Source: Eucommia ulmoides
Lineage: Eukaryota; Streptophyta; Magnoliopsida; Garryales; Eucommiaceae
Assembly: GCA_016647705.1 (NCBI GenBank)
Contig: CM028338.1
Span: forward strand, 23,209,577 to 23,273,576
Length of the DNA: 64,000 nt
Direction: 5' to 3'
The notes below the pieces were generated by a model. That model saw nothing but the letters and a program-made list of their open reading frames with translations, was not told the origin of the DNA and made no database searches. Positions 35,496 through 47,350 of this stretch are shown one piece after another. The first letter of the stretch is position 1. The number at the start of each line of letters is the position of its first letter. A program made the position numbers and the translations under genes.

Positions 35496-37998
35496 GCATG
35501 TAGGTATTTTTATGTAGATATATATGCTGTTTATTCCTTTGATTTTTAAAATTTTAGATTAAAAATTAGTACTTTGCGGTTTCATTTTGCTGAGTGGAGA
35601 ATGTAATGATTCCATGTTTGTTAGTTGGCCCATCAATATACCATTTACCACCTGTTCGAGTGCACATGCTTGATTTTTATATTCTTATAAAGATGTGTAA
35701 ATTTTCTCATGGGTTGGCAGGTTTATGGTAATAATGTGGAGATCCAAGGTTTATCAGAGATGTATAATCGGCCGATACATATTTATTCATATGGCACAGG
35801 TGCTTCTTTCTTTGGGGTTATTGATGATCTTGACATTGATTTAATTGACAATTTGCTCTTTCACCATTCCATCACTTGATTCTTGGAACTTGTTAATGCA
35901 GAGCCTATCAATATATTCCATGGAAGCTATAATACTGACACACCTCCTATACGACTAAGTTTCCATCATGGGAATCATTACAACTCTCTCGTTGATCCAC
36001 GTCGACAGACAGTTGGTGCAGGGCTTGGATTTAACAGTCTGCGGGGGGTGAGTTGGAATATCTGTTGGAACATAAAATCTTAGGAGGTTATTTCAACACA
36101 GTTTCTAAATTGTGGTGTTGGGGAAGCAGAAAAAGTTAATTTTTCCCCTTCTTAAAGCACAGTAACTTCAATTTTTAATTTCCTTTCGGTGTTGGGACTC
36201 ATACAACAATGATCATTATCAGCGTTATCATCCTTGCGAGTAAATTTATTCCATACTTTCGGGCCCATTTTCTGTTTTCCTCATCTCTCTCTCCCTCACT
36301 CTCTTTGGTTTGACTTGTAGGTTAACATTGGTTCGGATCAGGTGAAAGCGGCCATTAAAGCTCAGCAGGACCAACAAATTAATAATGCACGTATCTGTAA
36401 CAACTATTTAAAATGATTTAATTAAACCTGTCTAAACAAGTTACTGATTTTTTTTTTTTTTTTTATTGAATTGTGTCTCAATGGCAGGCACTGCTAGCTG
36501 AGGGACGCTTTTACTCTGATCTTGAGTTAACCGAGAAGGAAATGGAACGCATGGTGATGGAAGCTTCTAGGGCCGAGTATATTGCTAATGACAAATACAA
36601 GCAGCAACGTGGCTATAGAGAATCTTCTACCTCTGGGGCTGAGCCATCATCTTCCAGGGCCAGTAAGTGTACCATTTCTCATAATGATAGCTCTACACCC
36701 TTACAGCCCCGAGTTTCCCTCAAATTGCTCAAATATCTGCTTAGGCTCATATAAGTACGCATTTGATGCACCATTTGTGGACTCAAAGCTTTGATTTGCT
36801 GACTAAAAATACCCATTGGTTCTCGATTTAGAAAACTCAAAACGGTTTTTAGTGGTGTTAATTTTTAATTTTTTAAATCGTGGTTTAAGATTTCCAAACA
36901 GATCCTAAATAATTTTGGATTTTCTAAGTGTGGTTTGGGGTCTTGAAATGGCACGCCAAATGGGTACTAGATAGGGCTGGCAAGACAGGTATTTATTCCA
37001 AAACACGACATGAAACCGGCACACTTTTTTTTTGGTGTGGGTTTCGCTTAATGGGTAATCGGGTTATCGGGTCAAACACTATAAACATGGTAAGTAATAG
37101 GTTGTGTTTCAGCTTTACCTAATAGTACGATAATTTTAATCATGTTTTAGGTTACACGTTAAAAGATGACATAATATGTGATATGATAATTTTAATAAAT
37201 TAGTTTAAAAATAAAAATATATATGTAACTATTTACATATATTATCCTATACCTGTCCACTATTTACAATTTAAGCTATATTATATATATTACTTAGATT
37301 AGGGTTTTTTGCAAAATCGAACTCTTATTTTTGTATTTTTGTGTTTTATTGTTGTTTGCGTGTTGTTCTTGAATGTGGTATTTTGTTGCTTATAAGGTGT
37401 TAACATCTTCATAATTTTTCATGTGTAATGTGTTTTGTTATTTTAACTGTTCATAAAAAATTGTGTTAATGTGGAATGGGTTATTGCGACGCGATACCTT
37501 ATCATGTCATTTTATTGTTTCGTGTTATTGTGTGACATGTTACTTGTCGTGTCTTGTCGACACGTTGATATAACTTGTCGTATTTGTGTTTGTGTTTATG
37601 TGGTTTCATGACACGATAAGTTGTCGTGTCACGTTCATGCCAGACCATGGCACAATGCGATGCTAGTACTGGATAAGATGAGCCTTTTTTTTAACAGTGG
37701 CTTCTTGCAATTTTTAGACTTCGAAGTTGGGCATTTGCTGTTTGGTAATTACTACGATTTGGGCTACAAATTTGAAATGAAAACAGGGTCAAGTGATGGC
37801 AATGTGGAAGGTGAAAAGGTGGATGATTTTTCGGATTCTAGTTTGAGCAGCAGCATGCAGATGGTGCTGTCAATGGGTTTCAGTTATATGCAGGCGATGG
37901 AGGCATACAGTATATTTGGAGATGATGTTGATTCCATGGTCTGTTACCTGTTGGAAACCGGCAGTGGTAGCAGATGGAAAGGCAAAGCAACTGAATGA
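28487..37998 (+). CDS. OTLD1: OTLD1/OTU6-type OTU-domain deubiquitinase, eight coding exons
   Basis: Predicted 571-residue OTU-family cysteine protease; Arabidopsis OTLD1/OTU6 is a histone deubiquitinase that acts in gene repression with a KDM1C demethylase. Exons: 28487-29164, 29294-29575, 31083-31160, 35721-35799, 35902-36047, 36321-36386, 36488-36662, 37787-37998. All join in frame. The start is the first ATG, opening MTRILVQRGS as in the family. A serine-rich N-terminus and a proline run (about residues 146-157) precede the OTU domain. The catalytic region MLEDGNCLFRA gives Asp290 and Cys293; GNHYNSLV gives His398. A UBA-like segment (MVLSMGFSYMQAMEAY) lies near residues 523-559, and the tail is KGKATE. 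The sixth intron appears to be GC-AG; all others are GT-AG. Nothing suggests the gene is broken. Confidence 0.93.
29576..31082 (+). other. Intron 2 of the OTLD1-like gene
   Basis: This intron of about 1.5 kb runs from GTATGA to ATGTAG. Much of 29740-30600 is AT-rich with no recognised repeat. A short inverted repeat, AGCACTT...AAGTGCT, lies near 30420-30449, next to an AAACAAGGCCTAAT phrase reminiscent of hAT-like termini, but no matching opposite end was found. Confidence 0.6.
31790..32172 (+). mobile_element. LINE remnant, 3' end of the reverse transcriptase frame
   Basis: Two frames of a decayed LINE can be read. One gives AIFWSIWNLKVSVEVVF followed by IIAWGTILM. A second gives WCIICLGKEGSF, then HVSIDCPVAQVLW after a stop codon. 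Together they match the zinc-binding tail of plant L1-type reverse transcriptase (pattern WCxxC...H...CPxAxxLW). At least one frameshift and several stops separate the pieces, so it is long dead. It has the same orientation as the host gene. Confidence 0.75.
32258..32461 (+). other. Unassigned open frame within intron 3
   Basis: A 67-codon frame includes EVWLKDSEGWCKVIDLMRA and ERVDIGPQLVWKDPAERHAN, which looks more protein-like than its surroundings. I do not recognise a domain. It could be a fragment of a captured gene or of a further LINE, or chance. No splice signals make it an obvious exon of the host gene. Confidence 0.3.
33382..34192 (+). mobile_element. Non-autonomous hAT element with 8-bp duplication GGATTATC
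   Basis: The 811-bp element has terminal inverted repeats: CAATGTTGTAAAAGGCG at the left, and CAGTGTTGTAAAAGGGAGGGCG when the right end is read in reverse. It is flanked by perfect 8-bp copies of GGATTATC (33374-33381 and 34193-34200), the duplication length of hAT transposases. The left part is rich in GGGGCGCGCC/GGGCGTACGC text. A GA microsatellite lies near 33588-33622. No transposase frame is seen. Confidence 0.9.
33588..33622. repeat. GA microsatellite inside the hAT element
   Basis: About 17 uninterrupted GA units lie within the hAT element in intron 3. Confidence 0.9.
35461..35491. repeat. CT microsatellite in intron 3
   Basis: About 14 CT units precede the TGTATGCATG stretch, some 230 bases before exon 4. 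Confidence 0.85.
36387..36487 (+). other. Apparent GC-AG intron 6 of the OTLD1-like gene
   Basis: Joining Q-Q-I-N-N to A-L-L-A-E, as in the family, requires the intron to start GCACGT at 36387 and end GGCAG at 36487. The nearby GT at 36391 with the same acceptor reads into a stop codon within five codons. A T-rich tract precedes the acceptor. Confidence 0.65.
36972..37648. mobile_element. hAT-like non-autonomous element in intron 7
   Basis: The ends TAGGGCTGGCAAGACAGG (left) and ATGGTCTGGCATGAACG (right end read in reverse) are imperfect inverted repeats. The interior has the CGGGTTATCGGGTC, CGACACGTTG and TCATGACACGATAAG text typical of a common plant repeat with GGGTGGCAA-type ends. No clear 8-bp duplication was found, so the exact ends and the superfamily are tentative. 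Confidence 0.55.
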
Positions 37999-38690
37999 AT
38001 GAAGTAAATCATGCACTTGAAGTAAATCATGCACTTGAGAGAGAAAAGTCTATTTTGATCATATTACCTTGCAACATCAGTGGCATAATATCTATGTGAG
38101 AAGAACCTTTTAGAATTCTGGGTATGTTATATTACATTATGAAGCGCTGTTTAGATTTGTAAAAATGGGTTAACGCTCAGGCGATGACGATACCAAATAA
38201 TATATGGACTTTGGTGACAGGCACTTGAAGCCACCAGCAGGTGCTTTTTCGTGTGCAAGTCTATGATCTCTCCGACTATTCTTATTCCTGTGCTCTTGTC
38301 AGTTAGACTTGGTTCATACCTACTTCATTTTACTTGATGGTAGGAGCGTTTGAGATGAAAAAGAGAAGCGATCAAGATCTCAATTTTACTAGTGAGCTCC
38401 TAGTTAATTATGGTGCTTCAATATATATTTTATTTGACTCGATTTTAGATATTAGCAGTTTGATATGTGGTTAGTTCGGCCCCCTCTAAAGTCTCGTCTA
38501 TCTAGTGAAATCTAAGAAATGTTATGATAGAGCACAGTTAATTTGGCTTACCGAAATCCGATCTAATGTCTTCACTTGCCTTGTAGAAGTGTTGAAAAGG
38601 GTTTGTTGATGTCAAGTCTTGATAGAATTGTATTTCTTTTTTGACTTTTGGCCAAAACATTTTTTTTTTTTTTTTGAGATTTTCAACTCT
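37999..38690 (+). other. Likely 3' UTR and downstream flank of the OTLD1-like gene
   Basis: Just after the stop codon the 18-bp unit GAAGTAAATCATGCACTT is present twice in tandem. No further gene is seen. The polyadenylation site could not be placed. SIRE-type LTR sequence begins near 38690. Confidence 0.45.
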
Positions 38691-39505
38691 AACTTTGAAT
38701 ATTATAAAATCAGATTTTATGGACATATCTTTTAAAATATAGTCGTTATAGGCAGTGTTTGAATTCTATATATTGACTTACGTTTTTAGAAAAAAAGTAA
38801 TCAAGAACAAGGGTTTTAAATTAGTCACCTTTATAGGGAGAATCACTTGTGCTGAAATATATGTTTGTGAGAGATTTTTGAAGCTCTTGATTAAGGTGTT
38901 CTTCGTTTTATGTCACCGTTTGTTGTTCTATATCTCTGTCTCTATTGTTTTCAAAGAAATTCTAGTGAAATCTCTCCGATTACTTTATGTGCTTAATATT
39001 CTGTGTTAAACATGATATATATTTTTGTCTGAGTTTGTAGCAATCTGTTAAAAAAAAATTATTTTTTATTTTTGAATATCTTGAAAATCTTGTGAAACGA
39101 TTTTTGCTTAATAATCTTAATTTACATTTTCTTTGTGCTTTAATTGAGTAAAATTATATTTTTATTCTCACATAATTTTATCACATAGTATATTGAAATA
39201 TTAATTGATCATATCTTGTATTGAGGTGGTAGCAGTTTTTGTGGGAATATTTTTATTTATTTTTTATTTTTTGGTGAGTGTGAGAGGATTAGACATATTG
39301 GGTCAGTGTCTAATCAAAGATAGTCTTTAACCTGAAAAAAACATAGATATGTTGGATTATTAGCCTGTAAAAGACTTAGGTTAGTTTAAATCTGGTAAAA
39401 AGATAGATAAGCTTGATTTTTAACTTGTAAAAAAATTGAGTTCTTTATGAGGTTAGTAAAAGAAAAATTGTAAAAGTTTAATTCTGAGTTTGGTAAAAGA
39501 ATTAA
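38690..39505 (+). repeat. Partial SIRE-type LTR, + orientation
   Basis: The text follows the + strand LTR at 25430-26290 (bulk of the downstream half), including TTGAGGTGGTAG, GGGTCAGTGTCTAATCA and the repeated CCTGTAAAAG phrases. It ends where the inverted LTR terminus TGTTGGCC begins at 39506. Confidence 0.7.
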
Positions 39506-41737
39506 TGTTGGCCTACAGATCTATCCAAGAGGGGGAAGGTGAATTAGGTAGTTATACAAATTTAAACAAATAAATTATCAATCAAACAATTACTAATTTT
39601 TCTATTCGATTATTATCATGAGTTATAGCGGAAACATATTTAATTAGATGCAAAATCAAACAAGTAGGGATAGAGAAAATATATATGCAGATTTATCTTG
39701 ATTCGACAAGTTACTCTTGCGTTCGTACAATCCCTTGAGCTTTTGTAGGGTTTTTGTAATCCACTAACCTTGATTTCTTTCTCAAGTAGTACTCAAACCC
39801 TTACAATTATTTTCACAAGTTCGGGATTAACTTAATTCTTTTTCTAGACTCAGAATCAAAACTTTACAATTTTTCTTTTGCTAAGCTCAAGAATAATCTA
39901 ATTCTTGTGCAAACTAAAAATCAAATGTATTTATCTTTTTTACGAAGTTAAAAACTAATTTAATCATTTTACAGACAATAATCAAAGTTAATCCTTTTAC
40001 AGACTAAGAATCAAACTTATTTATATTTTTTCCAAGCTAAAAAACTAACTATGATTAGACACCGACTCAATATGTTTAATCCTCCTACACTCTCCAAATA
40101 CAAAAAATAATTTGCTTCTTCCCACAGGAGTTTCTACCACCTCAATAAAAAATATGTTTAATTAATGACACGGTAAACTACGTGATATAACTACATAAGA
40201 ATATAAATTTGATTTTACACAATTAAATCACAAATGATTATGTAAACAAGATTTCACAAATAAAAATTGTTTCTACTATCAGGTGTGTATCACGGAAGGA
40301 GACCAGCCAATGATGACATGTGTAAGAAACAAGCAACGAAATCTTGTGCTTTAAAGTGATATCAACTAGCAAGTAGCTTTAATAAGATGAAGCAAAGAAC
40401 GCACAAGATATACGTGATATTCAAAAATAGAAAATGATTTTTTTTTTTTTAACACAAAATCACTATGAGTTCACACAAATATTTATAGCAAATAAACTAC
40501 AGAATATTGAGCACGTAAAGAATTTGGAAATATGTCACCGGAGTTTCTTTCAAAACAGTAGAGATAAAAGTATAGCGCAAAAATCGGTTGCAAAAACAAT
40601 GAACGCCTTGATCAAGAACTACTTTAATAAACTCTCTCAAATATAATTCAGTAAAATTATTCTCTTTTAGAGAAAGCTAATTTAAACTCTTGTTTTTTAT
40701 TATAGTAAAATGTTTCTCTTTCAAATTCTTTTTTTTTATTATATTTTTAAAAAACGTAGGTCCATATATAGATTTCAAACTATGCATGTAACGATTGTTT
40801 TTCAAAAGATAAGACCGTAAATGTCATATATAGACCTCATATAATAAATTTCTTTAAATCTGAAATTTTTGACCAAAAAAATTCTATTTTAAAATGCTCA
40901 ATTTAGTCCCTAAAAGATTTTGATTCAATTTTCCCTGTAAATCTCATAGAATGAAGTAACACAAGAATTAAATATTAAGATTTTCAAAATATATAGTAGA
41001 TATATGAAATATATTCAAAACCCCTTAAAATCATATTTTATAACGTTTAAAAGCTTAAGATTCTGGTTGAAGATCTCGAAAATTGGATTGGTCAAACATA
41101 CTGAAAAATACCCACTCAATCGACCGACTATGCCAGCGGTCGACTGGTTGCTTATTCAACGACTTATTTTCCAACCATTGATAACCAGTCGGTTGACTAG
41201 GCGATTGACCGATTTATATTCTGAATCTACCGTTAATCCTGTTAGTCGGCCGATATGCCTAAAACTCTAAAAACACCCAACCTAAATCTCCCAGTCAACC
41301 AGTCTCCACGTCGGTCAATCATTCAGGCCAAAAATTGAAAAACGCCTAAGCTGAATCTCCCAATCGACCGCCTACATTTTTGGTCAACCGTTCAAGCGAA
41401 AAACTCTTTTTTACCATTTTTAAAATATTTTCTTAAACAATACTTTTAGGAAAAACATTAGACACTTAAACTTATCACTTCTAACGATAACTCACATAAT
41501 TCAATTAATTTCATGAGTGTCGTGCGTTATCCTAATTAGGTTGTATTAAGAGCATAAAAAATATTGAGGAGTTGTTACCTAGAAATACAAAAAATATTTT
41601 ACGGTCCAAAAATCTTCAATATCTTCATTGCAATCATGAAATTCCATCATTTTTCTCATTTTCTCAATTGGAACTTAAATCTAAAATCACTCAATAAAAC
41701 CATTTGTTCCATAAAACATCAACATCTAGGGACAACA
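39506..41737 (-). repeat. SIRE-type 3' LTR, minus orientation
   Basis: It spans TGTTGGCCTACAG to CTAGGGACAACA. To its right, AATCTCCCAATTTTTAATG read in reverse is the ATTGGGAGATT-type polypurine tract known next to the 3' LTR of SIRE-type elements. That makes this the 3' LTR of a minus-strand element whose internal region continues at 41738-41868 and 53355-57103. The word cluster lies at 41095-41395. Confidence 0.8.
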
Positions 41738-42559
41738 ATCTCCCAATTTTTAATGATGACAATTAACTTTTACGTTTTCTCATAATAAACATGTAATTAA
41801 AGAGAAAAACATTTTCAAGAATATCCAATGTAGATTATAAAATTTTATTACTCATCCTTTCTAATTATTATTGGCCTAGTGAGCTACCAAAGAAGGGGAG
41901 TGAATTTGGTAGTTCTTAAAATTTAAACAAATTTTAATCTTTTCAACACTTAAATAATTAAATAATCAATTTATCCTAAATCGTTTATTATCTTAATAAT
42001 GTAGTGGATAAGTAATATTAAATTTAGGTGCACACTCAAACAACAGAAACGAGATAAAGTAAAAAATGCAGTACACAAGGATATATCTTGGTTTACCAAG
42101 CTACTTTGGCTAATCCAATCCTCCGAGCCCTACAGAGATTCACACCCACTAAACCACTTGATCCATTTAACAGGTAAGAAGCAAACTCTTACAATGATTA
42201 TTTTCACAAGCTCAGAATCAACCTTTACAATTTTTTTTCACAGGTTAAGGAAGAATCTTATCTTTTTGCAGGCTAAAGACTAACCTAATTATTTTACCAA
42301 GCTAAGAATCAAACCTCACAAATCACTCAAAGTATTATTTTCATCGGTAAGAATAGAACTGTTACAATTCACTCAAATTTAATTCTAATAAGGAAGAATC
42401 AAACCTAACAGTTTTCAAGGGAAAAGAGTAACCTAACCTTTTTATCTACTAGGTGAAGATTGAACCTCAATCTTTTTTCCGGAAAAGATTGAAACCTAAG
42501 CTACCCTTAACTAGATGCTTCCAATAGTATCTAATCCGCACAAACTCACCAATTACAAC

Positions 42560-42716
42560 TGATAAAGTAAAAAGTTAATATGAGAAGAACGAGACGACTT
42601 ACTATTGTGTTAGCCTCTCCCACTATTTATAATAAGAATTAGGAAATAATACGGTAAAACCTAAACCGTACGGGAAACCCTAATTAATACAGAAAAGACC
42701 TAACTATCCATTAACA
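42560..42716 (-). repeat. 3' LTR of the short-LTR copia element
   Basis: It runs from TGATAAAGTAAAAAG to TCCATTAACA on the + strand. TATTTATAATAAGAATTAGG includes the likely core promoter region. Confidence 0.9.
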
Positions 42717-42723
42717 CTCCCCC

Positions 42724-43617
42724 TCAAGCTGGAGCATATATATTGTATGCTCCTAACTTGTTACAAATGTACTTCATCCTTGAAACCCCTAACGGTTTAG
42801 TAAATATATCAGCTAACTGATCAACCGAGTTTACATGTTTAGTCTTAATTTGCTTTTGCAACAATTGTTCCCGAATAAAGTGACAATCAACTTCAATGTA
42901 CTTTGTTCTCTCATGGAAGACTGGGTTGGATGCAATGTGAAGTGCTGCTTGATTATCACATACTAGGTCCATCGGTGAAGTGTGTTCAAATCCAAGTTCT
43001 TCCAACAAATGTTTTAACCACGTTAACTCACAAGTGGTATGCGCCATTGCCTTGTATTCCAATTCCGCACTCGACTATGCCACTACCGTTTGCTTTTTAC
43101 TCTTCCAAGAGACAAGGTTACCACCAACAAACACACAATACCCAGTAGTAGATTTCCTATCTAAGGGTAATCTGGCCCAATCTGCATCTGTGAAGCCCTT
43201 TATTTGAGTATGACCGAAATTTTGATATAGCAAACCACAACCAGGAGCACCTTTCAGATATCGGAGAATACGAATCACTGCATCCTAGTGACAAACCATT
43301 GGTCGATCCAAGAACTGGTTGATAACACTAACAGCAAAGGAGATATCTGGTCTGGTAACTGTCAGGTAGTTCAACTTCCCAACTAACCGTCTATACTGAG
43401 CTGAATCTGTCAGTAGTACACCCTGATATGGCAATAATTTGGTGTTTGGATCCATAGGCGAGTCAATCGGTTTTGCTCCTAGCATTCCTGTTTCACTCAA
43501 TAGGTCAAGGGCATATTTTCTCTGAGACAGGTAAATTCCTTGACTTGATCGAGCAACTTCAATCCCCAAGAAATACTTTAGGTGCCCCAATTCTTTGGTT
43601 TGGAACTTACTATGCAA
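42724..43617 (-). pseudogene. Copia RNase H and end of reverse transcriptase
   Basis: The right piece (43285-43617) has the KELGHLKYFLGIEVARS and YRRLVGKLNYLTVTRPDISF connection phrases. The left pieces carry the RNase H phrases GFTDADWA, STTGYCVFVGGNLVSW, LVCDNQAALHIASNPVFHER and HIRE/IFTKPL. This is the standard C-terminal end of copia polyproteins, where RNase H removes template RNA during cDNA synthesis. Confidence 0.9.
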
Positions 43618-43625
43618 ACACTTTT

Positions 43626-44386
43626 TCAGTTCTTGAATACCAGGTGGTCATCCCCAGTAATCACGATGTCATCCACATACACAATCAACAATATTCTCCC
43701 GACTTTACTATACTTGTAGAAGACAGAATGATCGACTCCACAACGCCGAAGACCAAATTCAGTGACCATTTCACTAAATCTTCCAAACCATGCTCTAGGA
43801 GACTGCTTGAGGCCATAAATAGATTTCTTCAAATGACATACCAAATCAGACTCCTCCTGAGCAACAAACCCAGGAGGTTGCGCCATATATACTTCCTCAG
43901 TTAGATCGCCATTTAAGAAAGCATTCTTGATATCGAGCTGATGTAATGGCCAATGAAAAGTGGCAGTCAGAGAGATGAACAAACGAATAGAAGCGAGCTT
44001 GGCAACGGGAGAAAAAGTCTTATAGTAGTCAAGACCGTAGACTTGAGTATAGCCTTTAGCAACTAAACGAGCTTTGAGGAGATCAATGGTGCCGTCCGAA
44101 TGAACTTTGACAGTGTACACCCATTTACATCCAACTATAGTTTTGTTAGGCGAAAGCGAGACGAGATCCCAAGTGCCATTCTGATGTAAGGCAAACATTT
44201 CTTCTTCTATTGCTTTTGCCCAACTAGGGTGAGTGAAGGCCTCTGAAACAGACTTAGGAATAGAAATAGAGGACAGAGAAGCAACAAAAGAGGAGTAGGA
44301 AAGTGATAGGTGTGCATATGAGACAAAGTTAGAAGTAGGATGGTTAGTAAAGGTGCGCTTACCCTTCCGAATAGTAATGGGCATGT
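43626..44386 (-). pseudogene. Copia reverse transcriptase
   Basis: Motifs in order: AFTHPSWAKAIEEEM, GCKWVYTVKVHSDG, KARLVAKGYTQVYG, LHQLDIKNAFLNGDL, YMAQPPGFV, SIYGLKQSPRAWF and the active site YVDDIVITGD. The upstream side is separated from the integrase side by the Ty3 solo LTR at 44392-45901. Confidence 0.9.
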
Positions 44387-44391
44387 CCAAG

Positions 44392-45901
44392 TAATAGGTG
44401 TAAAATACCTATATATTTCGAAATCGAATTTGTTAGTTTTCAAGCGTATTAGTTACATTTAATTGCGTTTTAGTTTGTTTTAGTGTAAAACAGGTGAAGG
44501 GACGTTAACGGGCGATAAACAAACGAAAACGGTGGAGAAACGATGAACAAAACGTGAAGAACTGAATTTTCGGTGCATGAAGACCACCGCCTAGGTAGAA
44601 ATTCCACCGCCTAGGCAGAAAAGAGGCAGAATGTTGGAGTGCTGAAGTGCTGAACCACCGCCTAGGCGAGAAAACCACCACCTTAGCGAGAAAACGTCAG
44701 AATGTTGTGCCAACAGCCACCGCCTAGGTGGAGAAACCACTGCCTAGGCGAAGATCCGACAGAAGCTTAACCGACTTAAACCATTGCCTAAGCAGTGAAG
44801 CACCGCCTAGGCAGTGGCACTCTGTGCAGAAATATCTGTTTTCAGATATTTTGAAGATATTTTCCCAAAACCTTGCTTTTAACCCTTTTCTCCCCCAATT
44901 GTGAAGAACCCTATATGAGAACCGATTGATATTTTGAGAGCTCCTTCCACCTTAGTTAGATTTAGATAATTTAGGAAGTAGATTAGATTAGTTTTAGAGA
45001 GTGTTCTTGGCCAATTCTTGAAGAGCTAAAAGAGGAAGTTCATCAATGGAGAAGAGGAAGCTCAAGAGGATTGTTCTTTGACGAAAGTGGACTACTCCAC
45101 TTTGAGATTTGATTTTTCTTCCCTTGTTTCCATATTTGTACTTAATGTTTATTGTTGATATTGATGATCTCCTCTTGATTTAATATTGTATTGGCTAAGA
45201 ACATGTTAGTTTAATTAAAGATTAGTTAGGGATAGATGTAGTTGTGTAAATACTCGTTTGGTTTAATGTACGTTTCTTTAACGGTTGTTGCTTTTAAATC
45301 CGATTGTGTTTATCATTTGATGACGATCTTAGTATGCTTGTAATGGTATTAGGGTTGAATTTGAGAATCTAGGGTTTAACACTCGGGAGAGGTAACCCTG
45401 GATTCGAACTAGGGTAAACACATCGTTATGACCTAACGACCCAGGAGGGCGTTAGTTAGTGTGCAATCGATGACGTTGGGTTAAGACTCATGCGGCCTAG
45501 AGTCGTTAAGACATTGAGGGGGACCTCTTCGTCAACACGAAGTCGCGTATTCCCTCGTCTTACACTCGGAAGAGGTAGCGGAAGAGTTTATGAACTGAGA
45601 TTGTTGAATACCTAAACTCCGTTATTGTTAACTAAACAAAATCAAACATGTATTAAGTGAACGAAATCAATCCCTAGTTAATAAACTTAGTTAGGATTAA
45701 CCCACTAATTGTAATTTAGCTTAGTTTAATTTTAAATCATGTCTTTCATCGTCAGGATAACATGGACTATGTAAATTGCGGTATTCAATTATTCACACTT
45801 TTCTCTGTAGGAACGATATTCGATCTTCAAGATTCACTATATTAAAACTTAGACCTTGTATACTTGCGAGAGTAAGTAGCGGTGTATTTTACACGCTACC
45901 A
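44392..45901 (+). repeat. Athila-type solo LTR with target duplication CCAAG
   Basis: The LTR runs from TAATAGGTGTAAAATACC to TTTTACACGCTACCA, 1510 bp. CCAAG flanks it at 44387-44391 and 45902-45906. Positions 44585-44820 hold the CACCGCCTAGGCGG word cluster. It lies inside the copia polyprotein region and is oriented opposite to it. Confidence 0.95.
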
Positions 45902-45906
45902 CCAAG

Positions 45907-47073
45907 TCAGACATGGGTGGGTCTGTTGGAGAAGAATCTGAGGGCACAACAACGGAGGCTTCCTTCTGGCGACGAGAGTATACCTGCAAAGGGGATGAAG
46001 AACGACTAGGGGGGATAGGATCTGGAAATGAGAAAGATAGTGTAGGGGTTGGTTCAATTGGCAAAGGAAGTGTAACATCCAGATCATCTCGAGAGGATGG
46101 GGTAGAAAAGTAAGGGGTGGACTCAAAGAATGTAACATCTGCACACACAAATGAGCGACGTAATGATGGACTATAACATCGATAACCCTTCTGTGTGTGA
46201 AAATAGCCGAGGAAGACACATTTTAAAGCACGGGGATCTAACTTGTCCCTGCCGAGAGTCAACTGATGAACAAAACAGACATACCCAAATATTCGAGGAG
46301 ATAAACAAGGGTGAACGAGGAAAAAAAATGGAATGGGGAACTTTACCTTTTAGGGTAGAGGACGGCATCCGGTTGATTAGGAAACAACCTGTAAGAACTG
46401 CATCACCCTAGAAGTGTTTGGGAACATTCATCTAAAAAAGAAGAGTATGAGCCACTTCTAGGAGATGTCGATTCTTACGTTTAGCAACTCCATTTTGCTG
46501 TGGTGTGTAAGGGAAAAAAGACTGATGCAAGATACCAGAGTGCGACATAAAAGAAGTAAATGACTGAGAAAAGTATTCTCGAGCGTTATCACTACGAAGA
46601 ATACGCATTGGTACATTAAACTGAGTTTTAATTTCAGCACAAAATGTACGAAAAATAGAGAATAATTCTAAACGATCTTTCATTAAATAAAGCCAAGTAA
46701 CTCTATAAAAATCATCCATAAACGTGACAAAATAATGAAAACCAAATGTAGAAGTAACACGAGAAGGACCCCAAACGTCTGAATGAACTAAACTAAAAGG
46801 ACTCGATGCTTGAACATGAGCTGGGGAAGAAAATAAAATACGATGATACTTACCCAATTGACAAGACTCACACTCTAATGAAGACAAATGAATTAAATGA
46901 GGAACAAGTAACTTGAGGTTGTCAAGGCAGGGATGACCAAAACGACAATGGATCTGATGAGCTGAGGCAACAGCAGGACAAGCAGTAGATGGGTGAGCAT
47001 GACTCTTATCATGATCAAGGTAATAAAGGCCATTTTCCTCACGCCCTGTGCCAATCGTCTTCCGTGTCCTCAA
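45907..47073 (-). pseudogene. Copia integrase and linker
   Basis: The right part shows the zinc-binding region (HQIHCRFGHPCLDNL ... CESCQLGKYHR) and integrase core phrases LVHSDVWGPSRV, FVTFMDDFYRVTW, RILRSDNAREYFS and HQSFFPYTPQQNG. The left part (45907-46262) has the KCVFLGYFHTQKGYRCY phrase and a proline/serine-rich linker before reverse transcriptase. Confidence 0.88.
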
Positions 47074-47179
47074 ATCCTAGAGAATGACAGAATTAGGAAA
47101 AAATGAGACATAACAATTAAGATGTTTGGTGAGCTTACTAACTGACATCAAATTAAAAGAAAACGAAGGGATATACAAG

Positions 47180-47350
47180 ACAGGGGAGAGAGATAAGGAG
47201 GGTGAGGGTTCTACTGTACCAATGCCACGGATAAGGATAGTGGAACCATCAGCAACTGTAACAGGAGATAACGAAGACGATGACTGAATATGCGTAAATA
47301 AGAAAGATGTACCTGATATATGATAAGTGGTAGCAGAATCTATGACCCAG
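47180..47350 (-). pseudogene. Copia protease
   Basis: The minus strand reads PWVIDSATTYHISG and then VTVADGSTILIRGIGT. This corresponds to the retropepsin-like protease of copia elements (WIIDSGATDH ... VTVADGS...IxGxGT). It lies between gag and integrase. Confidence 0.75.

Larger units (their letters stand above)
31161..35720 (+). other. Large intron 3 of the OTLD1-like gene
   Basis: At about 4.6 kb this is the largest intron. It holds a LINE remnant (31790-32172), an unassigned open frame (32258-32461), a hAT element (33382-34192), a CA repeat near 32770 and a CT microsatellite near 35461-35491. It separates the exon ending KRKRRDK from the exon starting VYGNNVEIQ, inside the OTU domain. 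Confidence 0.8.
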
